A DNA stretch of 64,000 nucleotides, from positions 18,234,876 through 18,298,875 of the forward strand of contig NC_092567.1 of the NCBI RefSeq assembly GCF_037975245.1, in the 5' to 3' direction. Below, piece by piece: positions 1-22,639 of this stretch (positions are counted from its first letter, which is position 1; each line of letters opens with the position of its first letter). Under the pieces are notes generated by a model, which had not been told where the DNA came from, made no database searches, and saw nothing but the letters and a program-made list of their open reading frames with translations. The DNA is from Apostichopus japonicus (taxonomy: Eukaryota; Echinodermata; Holothuroidea; Aspidochirotida; Stichopodidae). A program made the translations under genes and the position numbers.

Positions 1-524
1 ACGGCAATGCAAATAGCTTTAAGATTGCGACTGGTACATTTGCCTTAAAATACTCCACATGACTAAATTCGTCACTTCTCTAGGCAACCAAAAAGCACAG
101 AAATGTCCTACTGACGTGTCATACCAACCCACACGTTGATTGCCGATGATTTAGATGTACGGGGACATGGTCTCTACCTCCTGGAAATTGTGCATTTTGA
201 GTCATCTATAAGCTATAAATTAGGTCTACATGCAGGCTCTATATTCCGCCAAATTACTACTAATATTTTTGATTGGTTGGAAAAGGGGGAAGGGTGAAAA
301 GGGGGAAGGTGGAGAGTGAGTAACAACTGACACGCCTTGGATCGTCGTCTGGTTATAGTGATAACGGTAAACAGCACAACAGGTCACTTCAGCGGAAGTT
401 CAATAAAGGGATACAGTCTGGAAGAAAAACATAATATTTGACCAAAGAAAGAAGAGCATACAGTAAGCATCCCTGCATGGTGACAATTTCCATCCAATCC
501 CTACACTGCGTTTTAGGGGTAATT
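1..524. other. Unassigned sequence left of the duplication
   Basis: No coding exon or recognisable repeat was found. In copy B the 8-Cys exon lies about 560 bp upstream of the duplicated block, but this stretch does not resemble that part of copy B. The duplication therefore starts at about 525, and the earlier exons of copy A lie outside the window. A short purine-rich patch is seen near 280-320. Confidence 0.5.
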
Positions 525-1294
525 GAATATTGAAATTGAAGAAATATTGAGATATTACCTCAGTTTGTACATACCATTAGCGAACAGGTGCGACGACGTC
601 AGAGTTGCACTGTGAGAGCGAACTGTTCTGTTTGTTTCTTTATTTTTCGCTTTATTGTTTTGACCTTGAAATTGGACAGAATCCTTAACTTTACTTTATA
701 TTGGATGTGAAGTTCTCAATACCCAAAATGACTATACACTCTAAATATAATATGTTGTGTTACCCAACACTTGGTACTCACTTATCCAACCAAAGTTGGG
801 TGGTAAAGATTTGCCTTTAAACAAGTACACTCACGCGATTCATTTTAATTGCCAAAAATTGATACATTGATCAAAATTGCATACAATTTCCTATTTTTAT
901 TGGGCAAAACTTCATGAAAAGTTGGTTGGATACATACGTAGCAAGTGTTGGGTGAAATATTAGCCCTAACTTTTTGTGGAGTGTGTATTATATTCGTACG
1001 TTGCCGATGCCTTCCCAATTTTGAAGAAAAATATGTAAGAAAAACATAAAAACAAATTTGCATCTATGATATCACGCCCATTTGCTTTTGTTGACATTTG
1101 GAACAAGTTTGGTACCAAACATGTAAACTGATTCGCGCGTTGTTATATCGAAAACGATACACACAAATTGCACGCAAACATCACCAGAATGCTTAGAATT
1201 TGTTCTTCTTTCATCTTTCTTCATTCTTCTGGACTATGCTATACAGCACAAAACAATATAACCGCCAATATTTCATTTCCTCTCTTTAATCCAG

Positions 1295-1453
1295 CTTGTC
1301 CTGCAGGGTTTGTTGGTCAAAGTTGTGGTATTGATTGCGAAGCTGTTTTCGGACAACCCGGATGCAGGAATATGCTTCTCTGTGCTCCACACCCTACAGG
1401 ATGTTACTGTTTCCAACAACCTGCCACAACAGGACTTAAACCGCCATATTGTG
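1295..1453 (+). CDS. Copy A exon: 8-Cys EGF-like unit
   Basis: A phase 1-1 exon of 159 nt. Cysteines occur in CPAGFVGQSC, GIDC, QPGC, MLLC, TGC, YC and PPYC. It aligns residue for residue with 14461-14619 (copy B) and 40519-40677 (copy C). Confidence 0.8.
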
Positions 1454-2060
1454 GTATGAGCATCATTTACATCGAAACGTTCATAATACGCAAAATATTG
1501 TGCAAACAGATTATAGTATTAAACTAGCTTATAACTGGACAGTCCTGCGTCCGGCTCGTGTGTGGAACAAAAGACAAACACAATGAAACAAAACAAGAAT
1601 TAACAAAAAAAATGAATGAAGCCGATCAGCTTAGTAATTTATTACTCCGTTTAGAATTTTATTCAATGTTAAACTGCACACATCTTTTGAAGTACTGATC
1701 ATTGTTGAATTCAAATGACGAGGAAGATTCTTTACCCTTATGTATCAAAGTAAGAAGTTCATTTTGGGGGTTAATATGTTTGCACGGTTCCCAGACTTTA
1801 CTTCTGTCGACGACAAATAACATTTGACCTCCACACAGAAAACGTATGCCTGGGTTCTAGCAATCACTTACGTTGAACTAGTCCGATGAGCTGACCTTTG
1901 GAATACCTTGTCTTCATCGTTCATGTATTTGACCTCTCTTGAACCACAAAGGACCATGCCACCTCTGCAAACCGTGATGTGCTTCCTCTACGTACCAATC
2001 ATCGTCATTATCTCCCCACCTTCTCCCTCACCCCGTCACCACCACCATCATCATCTTCAC

Positions 2061-2123
<63 letters not shown>

Positions 2124-2171
2124 AATCATCATCATCATCATCACCATCACCATCACCACGACCAGCACCAC

Positions 2172-2269
<98 letters not shown>

Positions 2270-2913
2270 CCATCACCTACCTTGTCCGTTTTTTAGCGTA
2301 AATTGTCAACTAGAAAAGCGACGTGGATCTGAACCTTGAACCGCCATTTGCCTGTTTTGTTAGCCATTCGTTAAGGGCCTTTGATCTAAAACTGTCTTGA
2401 AATGTAACGATGAATTTTTTGGTGTGATAAATAGCTAGATTTTTTACTTAAGGTCGATTCCAAATGATTGTTGCTGTCTACGACGATATCTCGTTATTTT
2501 TCCAACGATGACATTACGGATGATACCTTGTTTCAAAAACAAAAATGGCATTGCCTCAATACACAATTTTCATTGTTTTATAGGTGAAGGAGTAAGGACA
2601 GTTCTAAATGGCCGTCTAATAACAGAACGCCTACATGTTAGGGATATAATGCATAGCATGATTATTAAAACTTCATTATATATGGTAAGAAGACTAAAGG
2701 CATCCACTTGGACAGCATAACCAAATCTTATTTTCATATGATTTCGCTATTAATGTTGTTGTTTTTTGTTTTGTTTTTTGTCTGTTCATCTCTTGTTCAG
2801 CTTGTCCTGCAAATAGGTATGGGACCGACTGCAGTCTCACCTGTGCTTGTGCGGCTAATGAACTATGTGATCCGTTTGACGGAAGTTGCGTGCCAGATTA
2901 TTCCATTCCGTAA
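1295..2913 (+). CDS. Copy A: secreted EGF-like protein, 3' end only
   Basis: This is the last part of a gene whose upstream exons lie before the window. The exons are 1295-1453 (phase 1 in and out, 53 codons, 8 cysteines, reading CPAGFVGQSC through GLKPPYC) and 2801-2913 (6 cysteines, CPANRYGTDC to VPDYSIP, then TAA). Acceptors are TCCAG and TTCAG; the donor is G|GTATGAG. The Cys spacing is EGF-like and resembles that of ectodomains such as those of Tie-type receptors. No membrane segment follows the last EGF unit, so the product should be secreted. The last exon is identical to that of copy B, while the 8-Cys exon differs by five residues. Function is unknown. Whether upstream exons exist cannot be told here; copy A could be a truncated 3' duplicate. 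Confidence 0.7.
2036..2277 (+). repeat. (CAT)n trinucleotide microsatellite, intron of copy A
   Basis: About 240 bp of CAT/ATC repeats with a few interruptions (CAC, AAT, ACG). It gives long artificial His or Met open frames on the two strands. The matching array in copy B (15169-15318) is much shorter, so length has changed since the duplication. Confidence 0.97.
2801..2913 (+). CDS. Copy A terminal exon: 6-Cys EGF-like unit and stop
   Basis: Acceptor TTGTTCAG, 37 codons ending PDYSIP and then TAA. The nucleotide sequence is identical to 15840-15952 of copy B. The matching exon of copy C ends PDYLN and stops at the same place, which supports a true C-terminus without a membrane anchor. Confidence 0.8.
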
Positions 2914-4632
2914 AACAAAGGTGAAGAAGATTCCAGTTTTACAAGTTATGTATATTGATCAGTCACCGGCTGCACAGCGCAACTGTGAACTTGAAATTTG
3001 CCGGGAGCAAGATCGAGTTACTAAAGCACATTGCAGTGAACTCAATAGTTCCCCTTTTTTACTGCGACCAGTGCCGATAATGATGCTCAATAACGAACAG
3101 CATTGCTTGTAGGTAGTCATCTGTATACCTTATGATAAATATTGCCTGTACTATTCAGCGAGGGTGTAAACGTTAATTGATCTTTTACAAAGTTACATAT
3201 ATACATGCTTCAAAGTGTGATTTGTTAAACCCATTTTTCTGGGGGGGGGGGAATCTTATCAGTTCTATAGTCACTATCTTCAAAGATTCTACTGATTTGT
3301 TTTATTGGGAGGGGGGGGGGGACTTAAGATCGTAAGTAATATGAAACTGCCAAAGTCTATCTAACTAGCAAAATATTTCTTCCAATCATTTCATACATTT
3401 TAATTTATATTTGTTTCATTTTAACTTTTCTTAAACAGACTGGACTTCCGTCCCGATTATATGGTTTCGGCAGTGGATTTATTTATGTGTAGCAAATTTA
3501 AAAAAAAAGGCATTTTAAAATCATTGGTTCCACATCCAACCGAAAGAACAAGGCTATGTGACAATATCGAAATAAATGCTCTGGGGTCTCTTCTTCCTTC
3601 TTGCAAATATATACAACAGAGATTGTCAATATAGCTCTTGATGATCAAATATATAAAGTTCATGGGTAAGGTGGTATTTGTTGGGACATAATTTGTTTAT
3701 ATATGGAGTGTTTGATTGAAGTAACCTGTATTCGATGTCCCATTTTTAATTTCCTCAAGTTTTTGAACAATTCTTTTAAGCGCCCTGCACTCAAGGGGTC
3801 TTTTAAGCTGCTACACAATTACATGAATATATTAAAAAATATATACACTTGTCATTTGAACCAGTACATTAAATAAACACTTTGTTTCTTTTCATTTTTA
3901 AAGAGTCGAAAGTTATGTATACTTTTTAAGTTAGATGTCCCTGACGTTCCAATTCTAGCAGGATCTTCTTATAAAAGCAAACTGACCACACACAATAAAA
4001 CGATTTTGGAAACAATACACTTTCTTTGGACATTATTATGTCCTTTCTGTTTGTATGTCAATTTGCCTTTCGTAGAAGAACATCGGGCATACTAACTGAT
4101 ATATTTGTTACCTACAGAGGATTTCTATAGTAGATAAGCAGATTGTTCGATTATCGATTATCGATCCCCCCTCCACACCCACCCTCTCTCTCTCCTTGAT
4201 TGATAGTCATGTACGTATTCACTTTCAGTTTGGTACTACGTCATATTGCCTACGCCATCCTATTTCAAAGTAACAATGCTTTTATTATTGTATCAGTAAT
4301 TGGAGTTTTACGATAAAGCCTGTGGCAGTTATATGAGTATTGTAATGGATGCTAACTAAAATTAAATTATTTCTATCGCTTCGCCGGACATTTCCTCGTC
4401 CGACAGTAACTGTGCAAGGTGGTGGTGAATGTTGGTAATACTTTGCTGTTTAAAGAGCAATGGCTTAATCTCAATCTTGTTAACATTTTGTGTAATAAAT
4501 TGCATAAACTGACATGTTCAGACTCGGTGTATATACTTACTGTCACGTGTATACGCGTGATTTACATCCCTACATATGACAGGCGATTAATAAGAATTGT
4601 ATTGCCAAGGCCAAGTCAATCCCCATCACCAC

Positions 4633-6350
<1,718 letters not shown>

Positions 6351-6355
6351 TTATT

Positions 6356-7353
6356 ATGGGCTCTTCCTGGAGTGTCTGTTTAGCCAACTTGTTTATGTGC
6401 CACCTTGACGAGAAATTGATCCAAATTTGTCCTAAACTTAACTTTTATAGAAGATATGTGGATGACATTTTTGTAGTTATTTCAGCAGACTATGTGGATG
6501 ATTTTCTACATGTATTGAACTCTTTTCATAAATCTATTCAATTTACTTATGAAATGGAATGCGGGAGTAAATGTGCTTTTCTCGATATAGATATTTTCAG
6601 AATGGTTGGCTCCAGCCGTACTGACACTATCGCCACTTCAGTTTTCCGTAAGAAAACTTTTACAGGGTTGTTCATTAATTGGAAATCCTGGTGTCCCAAA
6701 AAGTATAAAATTGCGGTTATTAAGGCTTTACATGAACGTGATCGTAGATTATGTTCGTCGATATATTGTTCGTTCATGAATTGCAATTTATTAGACGTAT
6801 TTTGACTTTTAATGGTACCCTAGAAAGTTATTGCACGAAATGGAAAACTATACTTATAAATTAAGGAAACAACTGGGAATGGGTCCTGTAATTAAATTTG
6901 ATCATGGGGAGACCCAAGTTAATACTGTTTATGCATGTTAAATTACGATATTGCGACCCTAGCAGTGATAAACTCGCTAAGACTTTAGGTAGTTACATTA
7001 AGGGGTTGTGTAATGACAATATACATATCAAAATAATTTTTCTACAAAAGAAAATCTCTGCTCTGTTCAATTTTAAGGATGCTTATACGTTAGATTATGC
7101 CAACAATGTTGTTTATAGGATTAACTGTCCAGACTGTGATTCCTTTTATGTCGGAGAAACTAATAGACGGCTTAAGGATAGGTTCAACGAACATCTGATG
7201 AGCTCCTTTGGTGGTCAGAAAGGCGCTATTAACCTTCATTGTACTGCGCATAAACATCATCTGCCCACCTTTGTTGACCATTGTGCCACTATTGGTAATG
7301 AACCCCAGTGGTTCAGGAGGAAAGAGTCTCCTAATAAAAGACTTAAATGCTGA
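6356..7353 (+). pseudogene. Penelope-like retroelement: RT palm plus GIY-YIG endonuclease
   Basis: Two open segments in different frames belong to one degraded element. The first (6356-6805) starts with a GSS..VCLANLFMCHLDEK block and carries the reverse transcriptase catalytic motif RYVDD near residue 31. The second (6898-7353) contains YRINCPDCDSFYVGETNRRL followed by RFNEH, the Cys-containing GIY-YIG-type endonuclease signature of Penelope-like elements. The N-terminal RT half is absent and a frame break lies between the segments, so it is a 5'-truncated, inactive copy. These elements normally reverse-transcribe their RNA at a nicked target cut by the C-terminal endonuclease. Just downstream (7588-7618) is a short hairpin with CTGACGA and GAAA, as often seen near Penelope ends. 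Confidence 0.88.
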
Positions 7354-7587
7354 CCTAAATAGAAATGTAGCGAGCTACGGGTTGGAGCTATTCTAATCCC
7401 TATTTACTTTTTATTGCTGGTTGTTCTATTCATCCCTAAGTTAAAAATATTCACTAAAAAATTTGCTGGTTGTTCTAAGTTTAAAAGTTTCTAAGTTTCT
7501 TCCTAGTTTAAAAATCACTCATGCTTATCACTATTGGCGTCCTTGGATGTATATTAGCCCTTGTATTTAATTGATCTTGTACTTTTG

Positions 7588-7618
7588 CCTGACGATGGAG
7601 TGGTGACCACTCCGAAAT
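7588..7618 (+). repeat. Hairpin with CTGACGA...GAAA boxes at Penelope 3' flank
   Basis: The stem GGAGTGG/CCACTCC lies between CTGACGA and GAAA. The two boxes match the conserved core of hammerhead ribozymes reported in Penelope-like elements. One extra base before the stem weakens the match, so catalysis is only a possibility. Confidence 0.45.
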
Positions 7619-7682
7619 ATAGCAGTATGTCGTTGTTAAAAATATTCGCTTGTTTATCTTTTATATTATCAGTATGGACCAC

Positions 7683-7685
<3 letters not shown>

Positions 7686-7764
<79 letters not shown>
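7686..7764. repeat. (TA)n microsatellite
   Basis: TA dinucleotides with one TG interruption near 7737. It follows the 3' flank of the Penelope relic. Confidence 0.95.
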
Positions 7765-8053
7765 GGGTGGGTGTGTATATGGGTGTGAGTGCTTTCTCAT
7801 CCATATCATTTTCCTTTGTTCGTTTTTGGTTGATTTGGGTTAAATTGGCCTCACTTTATTAGAGGGTCTGTTATATCTGTTTTAAGAGTATTTATTACAT
7901 CTCACGGTTCATGCAGGGACAGAAGTTAAAGCGTAAATTTGGATGTCTAGTGGCAGTTCGTGTACATCACCTCAGCGCCTCACTGGACTGTGTATACAGG
8001 GATCGATCGGATATATTTGTGTCTTTCTACAATCACGTACAGCGAAGCTTATT

Positions 8054-15952
<7,899 letters not shown>

Positions 15953-16477
15953 AACAAAGGTGAAGAAGATTCCAGTTTTACAAGTTATGTATATTGATCA
16001 GTCACCGGCTGCACAGCGCAACTGTGAACTTGAAATTTGCCGGGAGCAAGATCGAGTTACTAAAGCACATTGCAGTGAACTCAATAGTTCCCCTTTTTTA
16101 CCGCGACCAGTGCCGATAATGATGCTCAATAACGAACAGCATTGCTTGTAGGTAGTCATCTGTATACCTTATGAGAAATATTGCCTGTACTATACAGCGA
16201 TGGTGTACACGTTAATTGGTCTTTTACAAAGTAACATATATACATGCTTCAAAATGTGATTTGTCAAACCCATTTTTCTGGGGGGGGGGGGGAATCGTAT
16301 TAATTCTATAGTCACTATCTTCAAATATTCTACTGATTTTTATGGGGTAGGGGGACTTCATAATTTAAGTAATATGAAACTGTAAAGGTCTCTCTAACTA
16401 CCAAATTATTTCTTCCAATCATTTCATACATGTTTACTAATCTTTCTTTCATTTTAACTTTTCTTAATTAAACAGAC

Positions 16478-17200
16478 TGGACTTCCTTCCCGATTATATG
16501 GTTTCGGCAGTGGATTTATTTATGTGTAGCAAATTTTAAAAAAAAGGCATTTTAAAATCATTGGTTCCACATCCAACGGAAAGAACAAGGCTATGTGACA
16601 ATATCGAAATAAATGCTCTGGGGTCTCTTCCTCCTTCTTGCAAATATATACAACAGAGATTGTCAATATAGCTCTTGATGATCAAATATATAAAGTTCAT
16701 GGGTAAGGTGGTATTTGTTGTGACATAATTTGTATATATATGGAGTGTTTGATTGAAGTAACCTGTATTCGATGTCCCATTTTTAATTTCCTAAAGTTTT
16801 TGAACAATTCTTTTAAACACCCGGCACTCAATGGGTCCTTCCTTCTCGATTATTTGGTTTCGTTAGTGGATATAGCTATGTGTAGCTAATTTAGAAAAAA
16901 AAGACAATTTAAAATCCGTGGTTCCACATCCCAAGGAAAGAACAAGTCTATGTAAAAATATCGAAATCGATGCTCTGGGGTTCTTTTCCTCATTCTTGCA
17001 AATATATACAACAGAGATTGTCAATATAACTATTGACGCTTAAATAGTTCACAGGTAAGGTTGGTATATTTGTCGTGACATAATTTGTAAATATATGGAG
17101 TGTTTGATTGAAGTAACCTATATTCGATGTCCCATTTTTAATTTCCTAAAGTTTTTGAACAATTCTTTTAAACGGCCCGGCACTCAAGGGGTCTTTTAAG
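16478..17200 (+). repeat. Tandem duplication of about 370 bp, right block only
   Basis: The segment beginning CCTTCCCGATTATATGG near 16488 recurs, more diverged, from about 16839 (CCTTCTCGATTATTTGG). Both units include the ACAACAGAGATTGTCAATATA stretch and the GATTGAAGTAACCT stretch. The left block (525-4556) has a single unit. Confidence 0.8.
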
Positions 17201-17937
17201 CTGCTACACAATAACATGAATATATGAAAAATATTTACACTTGTAATTTGAACCAGTACATTAAATAAACTGTTTCTTTTCATTTTCAAAGAGTTGAAAG
17301 TAATGTATAATTTTGAAGTTAGATGGCCCTGACGCTCCAATTCTAGCAGGATCTTCTTATAAAAGCAAACTGATCAAACAATTTTTTTTTTGGAAACAAT
17401 CAATTCTAGACAGATTTGTTGTGTCTTTCTGTGGACATTATTATGTCCTTTCTGTTTGTATGTCAGTTTGCCTTTCGTAGAAGAACATCGGGCATACTAA
17501 CTGATATATTTGTTACCTACAGAGGATTTCTATAGTAGATAAGCAGATTGTTAAAATTATCGATTACCTCCCCCCCCCCCCCCCACACACACACACCCGC
17601 CTTTGATTAATAGTCATGTACGTATTCAATTTCAGGTTGATACTGCGTCATATTGCCTACGCCATACAACATCAAAGTGACAATGCTTTTTTTATTGTAT
17701 CAGATAATTGGAGTTTTACGATAAAGCCTGTGGCAGTTATATGAGTACCGTAATGGATGCTAACTAACCTTAAATGATTTCTATCGCTTCGTTCGACAGT
17801 AACTGTGCAAGGTGGTTGTGAATGTTGGTAATAATTTGCTGTTTAAAGAGCAATGGCTTAATCTCAATATTGTTTACATATTGTGTAATGAATTGCATGA
17901 ACTGACATGTTCAGACTCGGTGTCTACTTACTGTCAA

Positions 17938-17939
<2 letters not shown>

Positions 17940-18030
<91 letters not shown>
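17940..18030. repeat. (TA)n microsatellite at duplication edge
   Basis: About 90 bp of TA. Sequence to the right no longer matches the region after 4757. Confidence 0.95.
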
Positions 18031-18035
<5 letters not shown>

Positions 18036-19900
18036 AACGATGTCAGCGTTCTCTTTGTTTCCATTTAAAACTGACAAAAATAAATAACCTTATAAAAAAA
18101 AAACATTATAGTATTATTATGATTTTATAAGATATATCCTGTTCAGACGACTATAGCCAGACTGGGGCAATAAAACTCCTGGCTAAGAGGGTGATCCTGG
18201 GCTGTTATATTGTCGATGGTTTTCTTTCACAATCTGCACGTCTCATCAAACAACAAAAGATTGAAAACAAATAAAAAGATCAATTCTGAAAAGCAGTCGG
18301 AACAAAGGAACGAGAAAAATAACTCCTGGCGGACTCTATACCCCTTTTCTTCGTATAGTATTATTATTGTATGCGTTCGAATATTATTGTAAATTAAACA
18401 TATACAACTATTGTTATTAATATAAAGCGAATCACACAAACGATCACTAAAAAGTTCACCACAAATGAAGGACACAACTATATAGAAAATAAATTACTGA
18501 GTCTGTCTGGCAAAGGACAGGGTTAAGTGTTGCTAATTTTGATGGTGTGTGTGTGCAACGAATTCCAGCTGTCCGTGTACTATATATGTGGTCAGAATAA
18601 ATAAACCAAAACTGCTTATCCACTTAAGAGTCTGTGTAAGAGAATGTGTAAAAGTAAGTGGGCCTGACGTTTCGATCCTAGAAGGATCTTCGTCAGAGGC
18701 TGAATGACAAGTGGTATATGTGGTGGTGAATTTTTACTGTCTTAATTTTGTCTAAAAAAATTAAACTTTTGTGTATTACAGTGATCAATTGTACAAATTA
18801 ATTCCTGAATTGCAAAAAAAAAAGACTTGATGCTATCTGAATTTGTTTTTGTTTTTACAGAATTGTGTTAACAGTTTTAAAATTGATTGTGTTTCTTTCA
18901 AAACGAGTTTAATAATACATCACTAAAACAGAGGATATATATCATTGGAAATCACGAAGCATTTCTAAAGAAAACAAACTTCGCCAACAAACAACAAGGA
19001 CAAAGACATGAATCCCCATGATTTGCTCAGAAATTGGTGTTTATATGTTTAGGCTGACAAGCACAGAAGTCTATGGTGCGCCTACAGTATGCCATGAGTC
19101 CTAAGATCGACATATGTCGAATTCAATTGACATATGTAAGTTTTTCGTGCTTTGATTGATCGACCATTGTCACATGTCATTATTCTAGCGCTCTCATTGG
19201 AAGAAATAGACATATTTGAATAAGAAATCGACATCGACAGTCGCCTCTCTTTACCAATTCACTCCTGGACTGTGAACCTAGTTTCCTATTACAAATAAAT
19301 GATCACGTACTTCGCGCGACTTTTTTTAAACATATTTTGTATTAAAATAGGGTTTTAAAAAGGGTTTAAGAAAGGTATATGTAGTAAATACGTATAACTA
19401 CGAATGTACGTGTTTGACTCAAGGATTTGAGCGCAACGGAGCAAAGCTATATCCGACGTGACTCAATGCGAATTAATTGGTAATCAAATACTTTAAATAT
19501 CACGTGATCATGAGTTCAGGTTCAAAGTAGATGTAATTAAACTACACTGTAAAAAATGTCTGTGATATAACAGCTTTACACCGTTCATCTACTAAAATTA
19601 ATCATGTTGTTAAAAAAAATTGTTGTCCATTTACAAAATGTATTGTAACAACATTTTCTGTATATGGGAACAAAATCTTCATAACAATACATCAACTGCT
19701 GTGTCGGAACAAAAGCATCAGGCTCGATCCAAGTTTTCATTATGCGGTCGAAGTGATCGCGAAAACGTTACACCAAATCTTGCATCATAAAACGAGAACC
19801 GTATTTTACATGCTGTTGGAATGATAGAAAGTAGCATATACGTTTAGTCTTACGCAATCAACGAGTTTTTCCGAAGTAGTAAAATTAACAACTGTGTCGC
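18031..19900. other. Intergenic sequence
   Basis: No exon was recognised. It holds a Penelope-type hairpin (18663-18696) and a palindrome at about 19108-19137 (ACATATGTC, 10-bp spacer, GACATATGT). Otherwise it is AT-rich single-copy sequence by eye. Confidence 0.4.
18663..18696 (-). repeat. Penelope-type terminal hairpin relic
   Basis: The minus strand reads CTGACGAAGATCC, a short loop, GGATCGAAACGTCAGG. The flank CTGCTTATCCACTTAAGAG is shared with 27861-27894, so both are copies of one repeat family. Similar degraded motifs occur near 3941 and 17329. Confidence 0.6.
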
Positions 19901-21385
19901 AAAGTTGTAGATGACCTTTGTACACTACTTACAGTTGAATGACGCTGGGCGCGCGCACCGAAGGGCCGAAACCGCTGTAATTACGGTAAGTTATGATTTC
20001 AAAGCTTTCAGTCCTTTTTACTCTAACATGAGTGCAACTATAGTGAATTGAGTCATATGAAACTGTTACTTTTTACGTAAGCATTTATTAAACGTTCGTT
20101 TGTTGGTTTGTTTGTTTTGAAATAAGCGGCAAAGCAAGTAGGCTAGGCCGACAGCACAGCTCTCTGTCGGTCCATTGTGTTCATTCTAGCACAAGATGCT
20201 ATGGCAGTTCTTTGTTAGGCGAGCATATACGATCGCTTACTTCTAGCATATCGTCGTAGCTGTTTTGACAGTCATACCAAACCTAAGCTTACATTCATTC
20301 TTTCGCGGTATCGTTTCTATTGGCTATGATATAACGCAGCCTAGACACAGGTCTCCAATCAGTGTCTATGCTTTACTATACATAGATTCTCTAAGGAAAC
20401 TTCTTGATATCACTTTTACTGTTTAGTTTGAAGCCCCCCGATCGGCTTACACTAAATCTTGGGGGAGTCGTGCAGTCCCCTGTCCTGAATCTTGGGGGAG
20501 TCGTGCAGTCCCCTATGGCACGCCAAATGGTAAAATTCAGAAATGAACAATCTAGGCTAGGTTTATTGTTAACAAACTCTGGTCTATCACTAAAATAGAT
20601 CATCGATCAATAAAATAGGTTTTTTTGTCTGATAAATCACGTTTTTCCAGTGATAAATCAGAATTTTACTATTACAACTTGTTTTGTTTTTCTCGCTGAA
20701 TTTTGAAAACTAATTATTGGTCGGTAAAACCACTTGTTATTCCTTGTTCAATTCTGAAGGATGCTACTGCATGCAATGGGGAAACCCTGTGTGTACTATG
20801 TGCCTGTCATTTGATGCCTTGGCGTATAAACACGATATCACAAGAACCAAAGATGTTTGAACTCGAAATTTAGTATTTATAAGTATGTTTGAGTGGGAGA
20901 GGGTTTATGTGGAAGTTAACTATACAAAAAATTCCAGAAGGAAATTTCTTTGTAAAGGGAAAATGTGAGTATTGCGAGCTAGAAAAAAATTACAGGCAAA
21001 GTCTACCTCCTAACCCTCCTCCCCCCCCCCCCCACCCATCCAGAACTGCCTGAGCTGCTATTTGCCCCTAGCCTACTTTAAATATCATGAACAGTTGACG
21101 TATGCACTGTTGTATGCTATACTAACCTGATCTTAGCATGAATGTGTTGATTGTGGGTGTTATGAATTATGCTAAACTGTAACCTACTTACAGTATTAAC
21201 TGATAAGATTTGTCATCTGTCAATATATATGTAACCAAAAGTGTTTGTTTGTTTTCCTTTCATAGGATAGGCTTCGGCTAAACCTGAGATGGAATAGTCA
21301 GGGGCACCGGATTTGTAATGTATTGTTGGAGAGGCTGACCCATTTCAGAAAGGTTTTAATTTCCATATGTTTTACTCTCTTGCAG
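19901..21385 (+). promoter_or_regulatory. Possible promoter and 5' exons of the small gene
   Basis: A relatively GC-rich patch near 19940-19985 (GGGCGCGCGCACCG) ends in a donor-like ACG|GTAAGTT. A second candidate untranslated exon lies at about 21267-21313, after TTTCATAG. Both lie upstream of the coding exon at 21386. This is a weak inference from splice-like signals. A 31-bp direct duplication (GGGGGAGTCGTGCAGTCCCC units) occurs at 20445-20515. Confidence 0.25.
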
Positions 21386-21511
21386 ATGGATACTTGTTCA
21401 TGTGGTGTTCACTCTGATACTGCAGCTAGAAAGATGCGTCACTACCCGCTTCATCAAAATCAACCAAAATTTCAATTTACGTGTCATGAAGAAAAGTGCA
21501 ACAGAATTTTT
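21386..21511 (+). CDS. Small gene exon 1
   Basis: Starts at the ATG immediately after a polypyrimidine tract and CAG. It contains CSCGVHS and CHEEKC. The GTAAGT after codon 42 is the best donor by sequence but gives the wrong phase for exon 2. Confidence 0.5.
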
Positions 21512-22543
21512 GTAAGTTATTCAGACTATAATAAGACTATGATTGGTCTCACATATCTATGCACTAGATCATCGGGTTTCACTTTTTTCGTGGTAAAGTG
21601 CGTCACGGTGACCACTGGATTCATCCAGAGTGCAAGAGTTTCACTTGCAGGCTACTCTTGCATAATTTCTGAAAGAAATTGCTCATGGATCTTTATACTT
21701 TAAGATATTCAAGGGCATAGGAACCGGGGGACTGGGGGGCGCCAGCCCCCCAGTGAAAAATATGGAGGGGTGGAAGTATCATTCCGCCCCCCCCCCCCCG
21801 CTTCGCAAGTCAGAAAACCCCTTTTTCATTTCCAAATGAGAAAAAAATCTCATTTGGAGCACCAAATTGCATCTAAGGTCAGGTGAAAATGCAAAATTAT
21901 ATACAAAATCGAGTGGGTGGGTTGAAGTGTGCTATATTGCACCAAATTGCATCTGAGGCCACCTTGAAATGCAAAAAAATTCCAAAGGGGAGGGGGACAC
22001 CCCTCCCCTTAGACCCCTCCCCCAGGCCGGCCATCAGTCTTCAGCCCCCCACTCAAAAGTACCTTCCTACGCCACTGAAGATATTAATAAAAAATGCTTT
22101 TGTTTTTATGTAACAGGTTGCAATCCATTTCTTAGAAACAGAATGGCAATAACAGTTGATCAGGAACCTCTGCTGTATCCTACATCCATTATTGCTGCGT
22201 TGAAGATGTTGTTCATGAGCTATTATGTGTTCAACATATGCTATCCCATAGAGGTTCAAGCAACCATGGCATACATACAGAGGTACAGTTTAAACCTAGT
22301 TTCTTAACAGATTAACAAAGGAGGTGCATTCAAACTGCAGTTACTCCATCTTGTTGAGATCCTGCAAGAAGAACTGCAAAGTCATGTTCAGTTTGTTCAG
22401 TAATAGCTTTATGTCAGTGTCAATGCCAACAAATGTTGTGCATGGTTGCAACATTAAATGTTTTCATTAAACTACTAGTGCACCTGTCACGGCATGCAAA
22501 TTACAACAGTTTATACATAATAAAACGGATAAAAACTTTTACT

Positions 22544-22639
<96 letters not shown>

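Larger units (their letters stand above)
525..4556 (+). repeat. Segmental duplication, left copy (with copy A)
   Basis: This block is nearly identical to 13671-17936, with the same order of intron sequence, two exons, a (CAT)n microsatellite, 3' flank and G-rich runs. Homology begins abruptly with GAATATTGAAATTGAAG and ends next to a long (TA)n tract. The right copy is longer, mainly because of an extra tandem duplication of about 370 bp. Direct sequence comparison supports this; the recent age is inferred from the high identity. Confidence 0.9.

Noticed and set aside
1908..2339. Long His-rich and Met-rich open frames
   Set aside because: They are translations of the (CAT)n microsatellite on the two strands; the duplicated copy has a different length.
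2708..3112. Open frame of 134 codons overlapping the last exon of copy A, also open in copy B
   Set aside because: It uses another frame than the EGF-like exon. It stays open in both copies only because the duplication is recent, and copy C lacks it.
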